Positions 18,485 to 27,051 of a stretch of DNA of 64,000 nucleotides are shown here, one piece after another. A program made the translations under genes and the position numbers. Numbering within the stretch: the first letter of the stretch is position 1; every line of letters starts with the position of its first letter. The notes beneath the pieces are model-generated. The model saw only the letters and a list, made by a program, of their open reading frames with translations, ran no database searches and was not told the DNA's origin. Origin of the DNA: Clostridia bacterium (GTDB lineage Bacteria; Bacillota; Clostridia; UMGS1810); NCBI GenBank assembly GCA_017621495.1, contig JAGATB010000007.1, positions 62,001 to 126,000 on the forward strand. The letters run 5' to 3'.

Positions 18485-18604
18485 GGGGCTGTAAATAAAG
18501 TCACAACATCCAAGGGGACGGAGCTATTTTGTCACATAAAACCAAGGTTTTACATGACAAAATTACCTACCGTCCCCGTCTGTCATGACTTTATTTACAG
18601 TCCC
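18485..18604. mobile_element. Palindromic MITE-like element
   Basis: The 120-base stretch is a near-complete palindrome. The 19-base ends GGGGCTGTAAATAAAGTCA (18485-18503) and the complement of 18586-18604 differ at one base. Internal arms also pair: the GGGGACGG / CCGTCCCC block, and TTTTGTCA with TGACAAAA. It has no coding capacity. The ends resemble IS256-type termini, but this is from memory and unverified. No clear target duplication flanks it. It lies just beyond the symporter stop codon. Confidence 0.65.
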
Positions 18605-18626
18605 TATGTATCATAATAACAATTAT

Positions 18627-20156
18627 TTATTCATCGCCAAGATTTTTTGCTGTTTCTTCCTGTATTTCCGGTATCGCAGAAAGTATCGGCTCTACATCTT
18701 TGTGTCTTATCTTTCTGTCTATATAGTTCTTGGTAATCTTCATTACCTGACCGGAAAGCACTACCACACCTATAAGGTTAGGAATCATCATAAGGCCGTT
18801 AAAAGTATCGGATATATCCCATGCAAGTGAAGATGTAAGGAGTGCACCAAACATAATCATAACCAGATGGATAACCTTGTAAACCTTGATGGACTTAACG
18901 CCAAAGAGGAATTCCCAAGCCTTGGAACCGTAGTGATCCCAACCCAGAACTGTAGTGAATGCAAAGAGCAATATTGCTATAGCTACAAACTTACTTCCGA
19001 TATTGGCAAAGCTGAATACCGAGTTAAATACATCTGCTACCATAGTAGCATCGGTTCCGAGGAAAGTACCGTCAGCTAAGTTGTATCTGCCGGATGTAAG
19101 TACTACCAAAGCTGTAAGAGTACACACCACCATAGTATCTGCAAATACTTCAAATATACCCCACATACCCTGCTGTACAGGCTCCTTTACATTGGAGTTG
19201 GCGTGTACCATAACAGATGAACCAAGACCTGCTTCATTGGAGAACACACCTCGCTTGAATCCCTGTACCATAACCTGACGGATAAGTGCACCTGTGGCAC
19301 CTCCGGCTACAGCTATGGGCTTGAATGCAGTAACGAATATTGCCTTGAATGCAGGTATGATATTGGCATAGTTGATACCAACTATTACGACACTGCCCAC
19401 GATGAAAAGAATTACCATGAAGGGAACCACCTTCTCAGCAAATGAAGCAATTCTCTTGAGACCGCCCAAAACTATAAGTGCAGCTATAACTACGAGAACT
19501 ACACCGATTACCACGGAGTAAAGTGTAACACCGTCATAAAGCTGTACATTTGCCAGTGAAGCTACGGGGAATGCAGACTCAATATTAACGACAATCTTGT
19601 TTATCTGACCCATAGCACCTATACCAAAGGATGCCAGGAGAGTAAAGATTGAGAAAAGCACCGCCAGCACCTTACCTATGCCTTTGCAGCCCTTCTTGGA
19701 GCCGAGACCGTCACGCAGATAGTACATAGCACCGCCGGACCACTCGCCGTCTGCATTCTTACGGCGATAATATATACCCAGCACGTTTTCGGAATAATTG
19801 GTCATCATACCGAAGAAAGCCGCAACCCACATCCAGAACACGGCTCCGGGACCACCTATACAGATAGCCGCCGCTACACCGGCAATATTACCTACACCGA
19901 TTGTAGCTGCCAAAGCAGTACAAAGTGCCTGGAAGGGAGAGATAGATTTGTCGTTTGAATGAGCTATAACCTCTTTGTTAAAAAGGCTTCCAATTGTTTT
20001 TTTCCACCAGAGAGCTATGTGAGACACCTGGAAGAACTTAGTGAGAACCGTTGTCAATACGCCTGTAAAGAGCAACAGCACGAGACCGAGAGTAGTCCAT
20101 ACGAATGTATTTACCACATCATTATACTCGGCAAGATTCGTAAGAAATTCTGTCAT
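18627..20156 (-). CDS. AGCS family alanine/glycine:cation symporter (riboswitch-controlled)
   Basis: The start is the ATG ending at 20156 with an AAAGGTGG site; the open frame continues upstream into the riboswitch leader. The 509-residue integral membrane protein has about 11 helices. AGCS signatures include 'ATIGVGNIAGVAAAICIGGPGAVFWMW' (broken here for length: 'ATIGVGNIAG' and 'GGPGAVFWMW'), 'NYSENVLGIYYR' and 'KRGVFSNEAGLGSS'. It imports alanine or glycine with Na+ or H+. The tandem glycine riboswitch and terminator just upstream point to glycine as substrate or signal. Confidence 0.93.
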   Translation of the reverse strand: MTEFLTNLAEYNDVVNTFVWTTLGLVLLLFTGVLTTVLTKFFQVSHIALWWKKTIGSLFNKEVIAHSNDKSISPFQALCTALAATIGVGNIAGVAAAICIGGPGAVFWMWVAAFFGMMTNYSENVLGIYYRRKNADGEWSGGAMYYLRDGLGSKKGCKGIGKVLAVLFSIFTLLASFGIGAMGQINKIVVNIESAFPVASLANVQLYDGVTLYSVVIGVVLVVIAALIVLGGLKRIASFAEKVVPFMVILFIVGSVVIVGINYANIIPAFKAIFVTAFKPIAVAGGATGALIRQVMVQGFKRGVFSNEAGLGSSVMVHANSNVKEPVQQGMWGIFEVFADTMVVCTLTALVVLTSGRYNLADGTFLGTDATMVADVFNSVFSFANIGSKFVAIAILLFAFTTVLGWDHYGSKAWEFLFGVKSIKVYKVIHLVMIMFGALLTSSLAWDISDTFNGLMMIPNLIGVVVLSGQVMKITKNYIDRKIRHKDVEPILSAIPEIQEETAKNLGDE

Positions 20157-20176
20157 GGTTATAAACCACCTTTCTG

Positions 20177-20218
20177 AAAATAAAAATAAAAACAGCCGCC
20201 AAAACACATGGCGACTCC
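20177..20218 (-). terminator. Terminator in the riboswitch expression platform
   Basis: On the minus strand AGTCGCC (20216-20210) pairs with GGCGGCT (20200-20194), with one G-U pair, and is followed by the T-rich run GTTTTTATTTTTATTTT. It lies between the glycine aptamers and the symporter start. Ligand-dependent folding would decide read-through. Confidence 0.75.
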
Positions 20219-20263
20219 GGAATGACACGCAGACATAACATAAGTTATGATTAGATTTAAATT

Positions 20264-20430
20264 ATCTGCTCCGTCCTTTTGCCTGAGAGATTCGACCGTA
20301 TCCAATCGGTCTTGCACCTTCGGCACCCGTTTGTGCGGGATTCTCCGGATTGCCATCAAATTACAGTCCTGCCGTAAATCCGGCACCTGAGAGTGTTATT
20401 CCTTCGGTAAGGCAGAGCCTTTTTCCTGCA
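20264..20430 (-). ncRNA. Tandem glycine riboswitch
   Basis: Two aptamers in series read on the minus strand. The second (about 20360-20264) shows GGTGCCGAAGGTGCAAG and then CTCTCAGGCAAAAGGACGGAG, the conserved glycine core. The first (about 20430-20366) shows TTACCGAAGGAATAA and CTCTCAGG, with a small hairpin inserted before GGACTG. A terminator follows, so this is a transcriptional switch. Glycine riboswitches commonly turn on glycine cleavage or export and transport genes. Confidence 0.9.
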
Positions 20431-20450
20431 ATCATCATTTAGCTTCATAC

Positions 20451-20479
20451 ATTTTACCACACATTCTGACACAATGCAA
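20451..20479 (-). promoter_or_regulatory. Promoter for the riboswitch/symporter transcript
   Basis: On the minus strand TTGCAT (20479-20474), 17 bases, then TAAAAT (20456-20451). The start would fall a few bases before the first glycine aptamer. Confidence 0.55.
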
Positions 20480-20582
20480 CCAAATAATGAATTTTTTGTA
20501 AATTTTCTACGAAGCAAAACTATAATATGACACATCGATTAGTCATATGATGTTATATAAAAAGTAAAAGGATGGCTTACAT

Positions 20583-21962
20583 ATGGAAAAACTCACTTCA
20601 ATTATAAAATCAATTAACTTCTGCCTATCAGACTATGTATTGGTGATACTGCTCTCTTTATGCGGTATCTATTTCAGCATACGCACAAGGTTTGTGCAGG
20701 TTCGCTGTCTCAAAGACGGTATGCGGAGTTTAAAAGCCTCCGGCAAAGGTGCAGGCATCAGTCCGGTAAAAGCGCTTGCCACCGCCGTAGGAGCACAGAT
20801 TGGCATAGGCAATATGGTAGGTGCATGCTCCGCCATACTCACCGGAGGTCCGGGGGCACTATTATGGATGTGGGTGATATCCTTCTTTGGTATGGCTTCC
20901 ATCTACGCTGAAGCAGTACTTGCCCAAAAGACCAGGATAACCGCCTCCGACGGCAGCTTCACCGGTGGTCCCGTGCTGTACATACAAAAGGCATTTCCCG
21001 GCAAAGCCGGCAGGCTTATGGCAGGGTTCTTTGCCATAGCAACAGTCATATCTCTGGGCTTTGCCGGCTCCATGGTACAGTCAAATGCCATGGCTGCAGC
21101 ATGCCGGGAGGCATTTAATATACCTCCTTGGATATCCGGGGTTATCATAGCCGCTTGCTGTGGATTGGTATTCCCGGGCGGTATCAGGCGTATATCTGCC
21201 CTATCGGAAAAGATAGTACCTCTTATGGCGCTTATCTACATGGGCGGCGGTATAGCTCTGCTTATATGCAGGATACGCTTCCTGCCGGAGGCTATAGCCC
21301 TTATCATTAAATATGCCTTCCGACCTGATGCCATCATAGGCGGCAGTGTGGGCATGGCACTGAAAACCGCTGTAAGTCAAGGAGTCAAGAGAGGGCTTTT
21401 TTCCAACGAAGCCGGTATGGGTTCTACTCCCCATGCCCACGCTGCGGCGAATGCAGACAATCCACACGACCAGGGAGTAGTGGCTATGCTGGGTGTGTTT
21501 ATAGATACCTTTCTGGTACTCACGGTAACAGGCCTTGCAGTTGTGACCACACTTTACGCCGGAAACGGACCCTTAGGCGAAAATGCCGTACCCGGAGCAG
21601 CCGAGGGCATCACCCAGGATAATATGGTGTCCATAGCCCTCGGAGGTATGTTCGGCGCAGGAGTTTCACGTGTATTTGTATCGGTATGTCTGCTGCTTTT
21701 TGCTTTTTCGTCCATTATCAGCTGGAACTACTTTGGCAGGATAAATGCACTGTACCTCAGGGGCAAAAAAGCCATACCCGTATACAGTGCAGTATCACTG
21801 ATATTTATTTTCGTCGGCTGCGTAATAAACGGTGACATAGTATGGGAGCTTGCGGATATGTTTAATCAACTGATGGTTATCCCCAATGTGCTGGCACTGT
21901 TTAAGCTTTCATCCACAGCAGCAAAAGCAGCCCGCCACCACAAGTTAAAAAGAAATATATGA
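20583..21962 (+). CDS. Second AGCS family amino-acid:cation symporter
   Basis: This 459-residue membrane protein is paralogous to the divergent symporter. It has the same signatures: 'AQIGIGNMVGACSAILTGGP', 'GALLWMWVISFFGMASIYAE' and 'KRGLFSNEAGMGSTPHAHAA'. About 10-11 helices are expected. It is shorter than its neighbour at both ends and carries no riboswitch. A TATAAT at 20521-20526 lies upstream, with a suboptimally spaced TTGTAA. It probably imports small neutral amino acids with a different control. Confidence 0.9.
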   Translation: MEKLTSIIKSINFCLSDYVLVILLSLCGIYFSIRTRFVQVRCLKDGMRSLKASGKGAGISPVKALATAVGAQIGIGNMVGACSAILTGGPGALLWMWVISFFGMASIYAEAVLAQKTRITASDGSFTGGPVLYIQKAFPGKAGRLMAGFFAIATVISLGFAGSMVQSNAMAAACREAFNIPPWISGVIIAACCGLVFPGGIRRISALSEKIVPLMALIYMGGGIALLICRIRFLPEAIALIIKYAFRPDAIIGGSVGMALKTAVSQGVKRGLFSNEAGMGSTPHAHAAANADNPHDQGVVAMLGVFIDTFLVLTVTGLAVVTTLYAGNGPLGENAVPGAAEGITQDNMVSIALGGMFGAGVSRVFVSVCLLLFAFSSIISWNYFGRINALYLRGKKAIPVYSAVSLIFIFVGCVINGDIVWELADMFNQLMVIPNVLALFKLSSTAAKAARHHKLKRNI

Positions 21963-22007
21963 CATGTAAATAAAGTGTAAATATAGGATTAATTTTTTCA
22001 CTTTTTC

Positions 22008-22037
22008 TTGTAATATGTACTCATTATTTGATATAAT
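22008..22037 (+). promoter_or_regulatory. Promoter of the SLH phosphodiester glycosidase gene
   Basis: TTGTAA at 22008-22013, an 18-base spacer and TATAAT at 22032-22037 lie 42 bases ahead of the gene start. Confidence 0.55.
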
Positions 22038-22078
22038 TACACATGCAAAATAATAAAATGATAACTGAAGGTGTTAAT

Positions 22079-24598
22079 ATGAATTTTAAAAGGATAATAT
22101 CTCTATCGCTTGGTTTCCTGATGACAGCGAGCATATCACATGCCTCTATACTGGGTAGTGAAACCATAAAACACGCACGGCTGGACATAGGAAACGGTGC
22201 GGTACTGGAGACAAATGTATTTTACAGTGACCAGGCAGGTGTAGGACTGCAGACAGAGAATTTCGTGGAATACACCCCCAACGACACTCTGGTACCCGTG
22301 GTAATCAATGACAAGCACATATACGGCAGAGTTACCGCATCAAGCCTTGCAGGGTCTCTTATAAACAGTGGTACCTACCCCACCATGCTCATGAACTCGG
22401 ACTTCTTTGCACTGCAGACAGGTGTACCCATGAGTCATCAGGTCATAGACGGTGTAGTTACCGTGCAGGATACCAACGAAATGGATGCAATAGGAATTAA
22501 TAAAGACGGAAGCGCCTTTATATCTTGGCTGAAGCTTTCTACAGAAATCACGGTAAATGAAAACACAATACCCATAGAAGTAGTCAACAAGCTGCGTCAG
22601 CCCTATGGCATATATCTGCTGGACGACAGGTTTGCCGACACTACCAAGGCTTCGGAGCCCGGTCTGAATGTGATAATAGGCTCCCTCAGCGGAGAGATGA
22701 CCCTTGGTGATGAAATAACCGGTGTGGTAGAAGAAGTGATAGAAAGCGACGGAGAAACATCAATCCCCCACGGCAAGATAGTCCTCACTGCGGACAACCG
22801 TGTAACAGACGATATAATGAACCGTTTGAAGCTCTTTAATGTCGGAGACAAAGTTACCATTAAAAGCACCGCCGAGGGAGACAAACGTTGGAACGATGCC
22901 AAACACATACTTGGAGCATGGGGCGGCAGGATAATAACTGACGGCAAGATAACACAGACCGATGAAGCTGCAGCACCCCGAACCGCATTCGGAGTAAAAG
23001 AGGACGGCACTTTGGTATTCTATACGCTGGACGGCAGAACCTCCGGACACAGCTACGGTGCAAGGCTCCGGACCCTCGCCGGTAGGATGTTGGAGCTGGG
23101 CTGCACAGATGCCATAAACCTTGACGGTGGCGGCTCCACCACTTTGGGTGCTATATATCCCGGCAGCGACAACTTCTCAATCATAAATACTCCTTCGGAC
23201 GGAAGCGAAAGAAAGGTAGCAACCTTCTTTGGCCTTATAAATACCGCAAAGAGAACCGATAAAACCGATAAGCTTTTTATATACCCATACATGGGCAATT
23301 ACCTCTCCGGTGCTACGGCAGAATTCAGTGTATACGGCACGGATGCCAACTACTATAAATCCCCCGTACCTCAGGGAGTGATATACACGGCGCCCGACGG
23401 CAGTACCTCCGCAGACGGCAAGTTCCAAATCACCGGTGACGGCAAGGTAACGGTAAAGGCAGAGGCAGGAGGTATAGAAACAAGTGTGACACTTGACTGC
23501 TACCGGACCCCTACATGGATCAGCGTACGCAATTCCGAAAATAATAAAAAGGTGGATTCTCTTAACATATACTGCGATGAGAGCATCAACCTTACTGCCA
23601 AAGCAAGCGTAGGCAACAAAAACTTAATCGCCGATGACAGCTGTTTTATATGGGATTGTACAGAGGATATAGGTACTATAGACTCCAACGGATATTTCAC
23701 CGCTGCCGACAAAGAAGCCTCAGGACAGATAACAGTATCTGCAGGAGATTACAAAAAGATAATCCCTGTGACAGTAAGTAAGATGACCTCATACCCCTCA
23801 ATTGAATTTAGTGAAACTGCAAGCGGTAAGGTGAGCATAAGCTTCTCTGCCGGAGCAGGATACGAAATAAAGGATGAAGATATAGTAATAAAGACAGACG
23901 GCAGTTTAATAGAAACCAAACTCAATTCAAACTCCATAAACCTTGTATTCGCAGACGGCAAAACCCACCGTATAAACGTAACTGCCATGAATAGCGGAGG
24001 ATTTAAAACCATAGCAAGCTTCACAGCGGAAGGTGAACAATATGACAATATATTTCACGATGTAGCAGATAATTACTGGGCAAAGAAATATATAACCTAT
24101 ATGAACAACCAAAAAGTAGTAAATGGTACTCCTGCAGGTGACAAGACAATGTTCTACCCGGCATCAGATATAACCCGAGGTGAATTTGCAGTAATGGTAG
24201 CCAATATGCTTAAGCTCGACATAACCGGATTTGAAGGTGAAAGTCTGGGCACCGCAGATGAATCGGAAATAGCCCCCTGGTGCATCAACCACATAAAGGC
24301 GTTGTCCGAGCTGGGAATAATGACCGGCAGACAAAACGGCGACAAGCTGGTATTTGATGCCCGGGCAAGCCTGACCAGAGCAGAGGCGGCAACAGTAATT
24401 TCACGTCTCCTACCCGATAACCTGCAACTTGCAGACATGAGCTTTGCCGACACTGCAGATATACCCTCCTGGTCCAAGGACGCATTCATCAAGCTAACCT
24501 CACTTAAGATAATGAACGGCTACGAAGATGGCACTATTTGCCCCATGAATAAAATAACTCGTGCGGAAGCAATTAAGATGCTGTATGAAATATATTGA
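22079..24598 (+). CDS. SLH-anchored phosphodiester glycosidase (NAGPA-like) family protein
   Basis: The start is the ATG at 22079 with a GAAGGTG site; an ATG 12 codons upstream has none. The 839-residue protein has a signal peptide. A NAGPA-like domain (about 55-395) carries 'MLMNSDFFAL', 'PRTAFGVKEDGTL' and 'DAINLDGGGSTTL'. This family removes terminal sugars in phosphodiester linkage. Ig-like regions follow, and three SLH domains close the protein (about 660-839), each with the TRAE/TRGE helix motif. It is probably held on the surface by secondary wall polymer. Wall teichoic or exopolysaccharide phosphodiesters are plausible substrates. Confidence 0.87.
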   Translation: MNFKRIISLSLGFLMTASISHASILGSETIKHARLDIGNGAVLETNVFYSDQAGVGLQTENFVEYTPNDTLVPVVINDKHIYGRVTASSLAGSLINSGTYPTMLMNSDFFALQTGVPMSHQVIDGVVTVQDTNEMDAIGINKDGSAFISWLKLSTEITVNENTIPIEVVNKLRQPYGIYLLDDRFADTTKASEPGLNVIIGSLSGEMTLGDEITGVVEEVIESDGETSIPHGKIVLTADNRVTDDIMNRLKLFNVGDKVTIKSTAEGDKRWNDAKHILGAWGGRIITDGKITQTDEAAAPRTAFGVKEDGTLVFYTLDGRTSGHSYGARLRTLAGRMLELGCTDAINLDGGGSTTLGAIYPGSDNFSIINTPSDGSERKVATFFGLINTAKRTDKTDKLFIYPYMGNYLSGATAEFSVYGTDANYYKSPVPQGVIYTAPDGSTSADGKFQITGDGKVTVKAEAGGIETSVTLDCYRTPTWISVRNSENNKKVDSLNIYCDESINLTAKASVGNKNLIADDSCFIWDCTEDIGTIDSNGYFTAADKEASGQITVSAGDYKKIIPVTVSKMTSYPSIEFSETASGKVSISFSAGAGYEIKDEDIVIKTDGSLIETKLNSNSINLVFADGKTHRINVTAMNSGGFKTIASFTAEGEQYDNIFHDVADNYWAKKYITYMNNQKVVNGTPAGDKTMFYPASDITRGEFAVMVANMLKLDITGFEGESLGTADESEIAPWCINHIKALSELGIMTGRQNGDKLVFDARASLTRAEAATVISRLLPDNLQLADMSFADTADIPSWSKDAFIKLTSLKIMNGYEDGTICPMNKITRAEAIKMLYEIY

Positions 24599-24611
24599 TA
24601 ATTAATAAATA

Positions 24612-24737
24612 GGAGTTTATGTGCCCGTGGCACAAATGGAAAATGGAAAATTGAAAATGGAAAATTAAAAACATATAGCAATCGAGTATCAATTATCAAT
24701 TATCAATTATCAATTGTGCCTACGGCACATAAACTCC
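24612..24737. mobile_element. Palindromic intergenic repeat (MITE-like)
   Basis: GGAGTTTATGTGCC at 24612-24625 is perfectly complementary to 24724-24737, and pairing extends to about 24 bases with a few mismatches. The interior has two low-complexity runs: a GGAAAAT/TGAAAAT run on the left and about four copies of a TCAATTA unit on the right, themselves partly complementary. No coding frame. It lies between convergent genes and could also stop both transcripts. Confidence 0.65.
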
Positions 24738-24769
24738 AATTTATATCACCACCGCAAAGCTGACAACTG

Positions 24770-26068
24770 TCAAGTTGCCGGCTTCGCCTCAAGGCAGTCA
24801 CCTTTCACCGCATTTATCTTCACATTCATAAATTTGCCGGAGATATCCTCATCTGACTTCACATGCACCTTCACATAGTTTGTCATGTGACCCTCGTACA
24901 CGCCGTCTTTGATTTCCTGTTCAAACAGCACCTCACAGATTTTACCTATGTAGCATTGCAGGTATTCCTTTTGAGTTTTCTTAAGGGCGGCAATCATCTC
25001 TTTGCTTCTGAGTTCTTTTATATTTTTATCCACCTGATTGTCAAACTTGTCCGCTTTGGTACCCTTGCGATTGGAATATGCAAACACATGGGCATCCGCC
25101 AGCCCCAGACCTACTGCAAAATTAAGCGAATCTCTGAATTCCTCCTCGGTTTCTCCCGGGAAGCCCACCATGATATCCGTAGCTATGGCAGGGTTATCAA
25201 AGTATTTTCGTATCAAATCCACGCTTTCCCTATATTCTGCGGTGGTGTACTTTCTGTTCATACGTTTAAGTGTATCATCACATCCGCTCTGAAGTGCTAT
25301 ATGAAAGTGGTTGCACATTTTATCAAGCTTTGCAATCTCGGATATAAATTCTTCGGTGAGGATTCTGGGCTCTATAGACCCCAGACGCACACGGCGTATG
25401 CCATCCACCTCAGATACAGTCTTTATAACGTCTAGAAGTGTATACTCCTTCAAATCCTTACCATATGATGCCAGGTGGATTCCTGTGAGCACTATCTCTG
25501 CAAAGCCGTTTAAAGCAAGCGCCTCCACTTCATCTCTGATACTCTCCAAGCTACGGCTGCGCACAGGACCTCTGGCATAGGGAATTATACAGTATGTGCA
25601 AAACTCCGTGCATCCGTCCTCAATCTTTACGAAGGCTCTGGTCTTTGATGAATATGATGATACCCACATATCCTCATACTGTCTTTGCTTCATTATATCG
25701 TCTACCATTACCTTCTTTTGCTTGTCCTTAAGCACCTGCTCACAGAGCTCCACTATACGGCTCCTGTCCTTAGTTCCCAGGATGAGGCTTACTCCCTCAA
25801 TCTTGCCTACTTCCTCCGGTGACACCTGAGAATAACAGCCTACCACAGCCACTACAGCATCCGGATTTTGTTTTACAGCGCGGTGTATCATCTGACGTGA
25901 TTTTCTGTCACCCATGCCGGTGACAGTGCAGGTATTGATGACATACACATCGCATATTTCGTCGAATTGACGCACCTCATAGCCTGCTTTGGCAAATAGA
26001 TTCATCATAGCCTCTGTTTCATACTGGTTAACCTTGCATCCCAAGGTAGAAAATGACACTGTATTCAT
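24770..26068 (-). CDS. mtaB: tRNA t6A37 methylthiotransferase MtaB
   Basis: The 432-residue radical SAM enzyme adds a methylthio group to t6A at position 37 of ANN-decoding tRNAs. The N-terminal cluster-binding domain shows 'TLGCKVNQYETEAM', 'YVINTCTVTG' and 'VVGCYSQV', giving three Cys ligands. The radical SAM motif is 'CTEFCTYCIIPYARGPVRSR'. A C-terminal TRAM-like segment follows from about residue 370. The 'GCKVNQYE' start separates MtaB from MiaB and RimO. Length is normal. Confidence 0.93.
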   Translation of the reverse strand: MNTVSFSTLGCKVNQYETEAMMNLFAKAGYEVRQFDEICDVYVINTCTVTGMGDRKSRQMIHRAVKQNPDAVVAVVGCYSQVSPEEVGKIEGVSLILGTKDRSRIVELCEQVLKDKQKKVMVDDIMKQRQYEDMWVSSYSSKTRAFVKIEDGCTEFCTYCIIPYARGPVRSRSLESIRDEVEALALNGFAEIVLTGIHLASYGKDLKEYTLLDVIKTVSEVDGIRRVRLGSIEPRILTEEFISEIAKLDKMCNHFHIALQSGCDDTLKRMNRKYTTAEYRESVDLIRKYFDNPAIATDIMVGFPGETEEEFRDSLNFAVGLGLADAHVFAYSNRKGTKADKFDNQVDKNIKELRSKEMIAALKKTQKEYLQCYIGKICEVLFEQEIKDGVYEGHMTNYVKVHVKSDEDISGKFMNVKINAVKGDCLEAKPAT

Positions 26069-26144
26069 ATATATAAACTCCTTAAAATTGTTCTATATTT
26101 ATTATACACTACTCACAAAATTTTGCAATACCTAATAAAATAAA

Positions 26145-26173
26145 TTGACTTAAAAATTTTTGCGTAGTATAAT
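26145..26173 (+). promoter_or_regulatory. Near-consensus sigma-A promoter of the HPr-like gene
   Basis: TTGACT at 26145-26150, a 17-base spacer and TATAAT at 26168-26173. It is 36 bases ahead of the start codon, so the leader is short. Confidence 0.8.
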
Positions 26174-26209
26174 ATCAGTATAATAAATTTAGTAATGGAG
26201 GCAAGAATC

Positions 26210-26440
26210 ATGACAACATTTAAAATTATGCTCAGCTCAATTAACGACGTAAAGAACTTTGTGAATATCGTAAACAAATATGAATTCGATATCGACCTTA
26301 TTTCCGAACGCTATGTAGTAGACGCGAAGTCCATTATGGGGATTTTCAGCCTTGACCTTACAAAGACAATTGCCGTAGAAGCCCACACAGAGGATGCTAC
26401 GGAATTTGCAGGCGAGCTTAAGCCCTATATAGTAGAATGA
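26210..26440 (+). CDS. HPr-like protein lacking the phospho-histidine
   Basis: The start is the ATG at 26210 because GGAGG lies ahead of it; an ATG at 26195 contains that site. The 76-residue protein has the HPr fold pattern, with 'VDAKSIMGIFSLDL' matching the Ser46 helix region. The usual GLHARPA loop is replaced by 'SSINDVKNF', so the His that receives phosphate from EI is missing. It therefore cannot act in PTS transfer like HPr, though the regulatory Ser is kept. It is transcribed alone between a strong promoter and a terminator. Its role is unknown; related proteins are common in Clostridia. Confidence 0.85.
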   Translation: MTTFKIMLSSINDVKNFVNIVNKYEFDIDLISERYVVDAKSIMGIFSLDLTKTIAVEAHTEDATEFAGELKPYIVE

Positions 26441-26457
26441 TTTAAACGAATTACCGG

Positions 26458-26490
26458 GACGCGGCTGCGGGGCAGTCGCGTCGTTTTTTT
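26458..26490 (+). terminator. Terminator after the HPr-like gene
   Basis: GACGCGGCTGC (26458-26468) pairs with GCAGTCGCGTC (26472-26482), with one G-U pair, followed by a run of seven T. Confidence 0.9.
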
Positions 26491-26511
26491 AAATTTAACG
26501 GAGGTTATGAA

Positions 26512-27051
26512 ATGGAATACACATACAAGCCCACAGAATACGAAATCAAGCTTATAATTCTGTACACAATCAGGTCGCTTAAAGTGAGCTCAAACTACAC
26601 CATGCTCGATTATGTGATATCCTCCGCCACCAATGTGAACTACTTTGAGCTTGAGCAGTATATAGCTGCTCTCATAGACAAAGACAACATTGTAGAGTAC
26701 GAAGCGGACGGCAACAAGTATTTTTCTATTACTGAAAGCGGCGAAGAAACCTTGGAATTCTTTGCTCACAAAATCCCCGGAAGTATAATGAACCGTCTGG
26801 AGGACAAAATACACTCCATAAACAGAAAGGAGACCTCCGGCAACAAATTCTATGCGGATTACTTCCCTATTAACGAAAACGAGTACACTGTTAAATTCTC
26901 TATGGAGGAGGGCGGTACGGTGCTTATGAAGTTTGAGCTGTATGCAGGCCCCAAGGAGAGAGCCATAGCGATTTGCTCATATCTTAAAAATAACACGGCT
27001 GACTTCTACAAATCCATAACAGAGCTCATAGATAAGGGTACAGACCAATGA
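26512..27051 (+). CDS. DUF4364 family protein
   Basis: The 179-residue soluble protein matches DUF4364. It has a winged-helix-like N-terminal half ('YEIKLIILYTIRSLKVSSNYTM', split helix pattern; 'IAALIDKDNIVEYEADG' as the wing) and a C-terminal alpha/beta half ('VLMKFELYAGPKERAIAIC'). The family is widespread in Clostridia and is thought to be regulatory on the basis of this fold. It overlaps cca by four bases (ATGA), indicating a shared transcript. Confidence 0.85.
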   Translation: MEYTYKPTEYEIKLIILYTIRSLKVSSNYTMLDYVISSATNVNYFELEQYIAALIDKDNIVEYEADGNKYFSITESGEETLEFFAHKIPGSIMNRLEDKIHSINRKETSGNKFYADYFPINENEYTVKFSMEEGGTVLMKFELYAGPKERAIAICSYLKNNTADFYKSITELIDKGTDQ

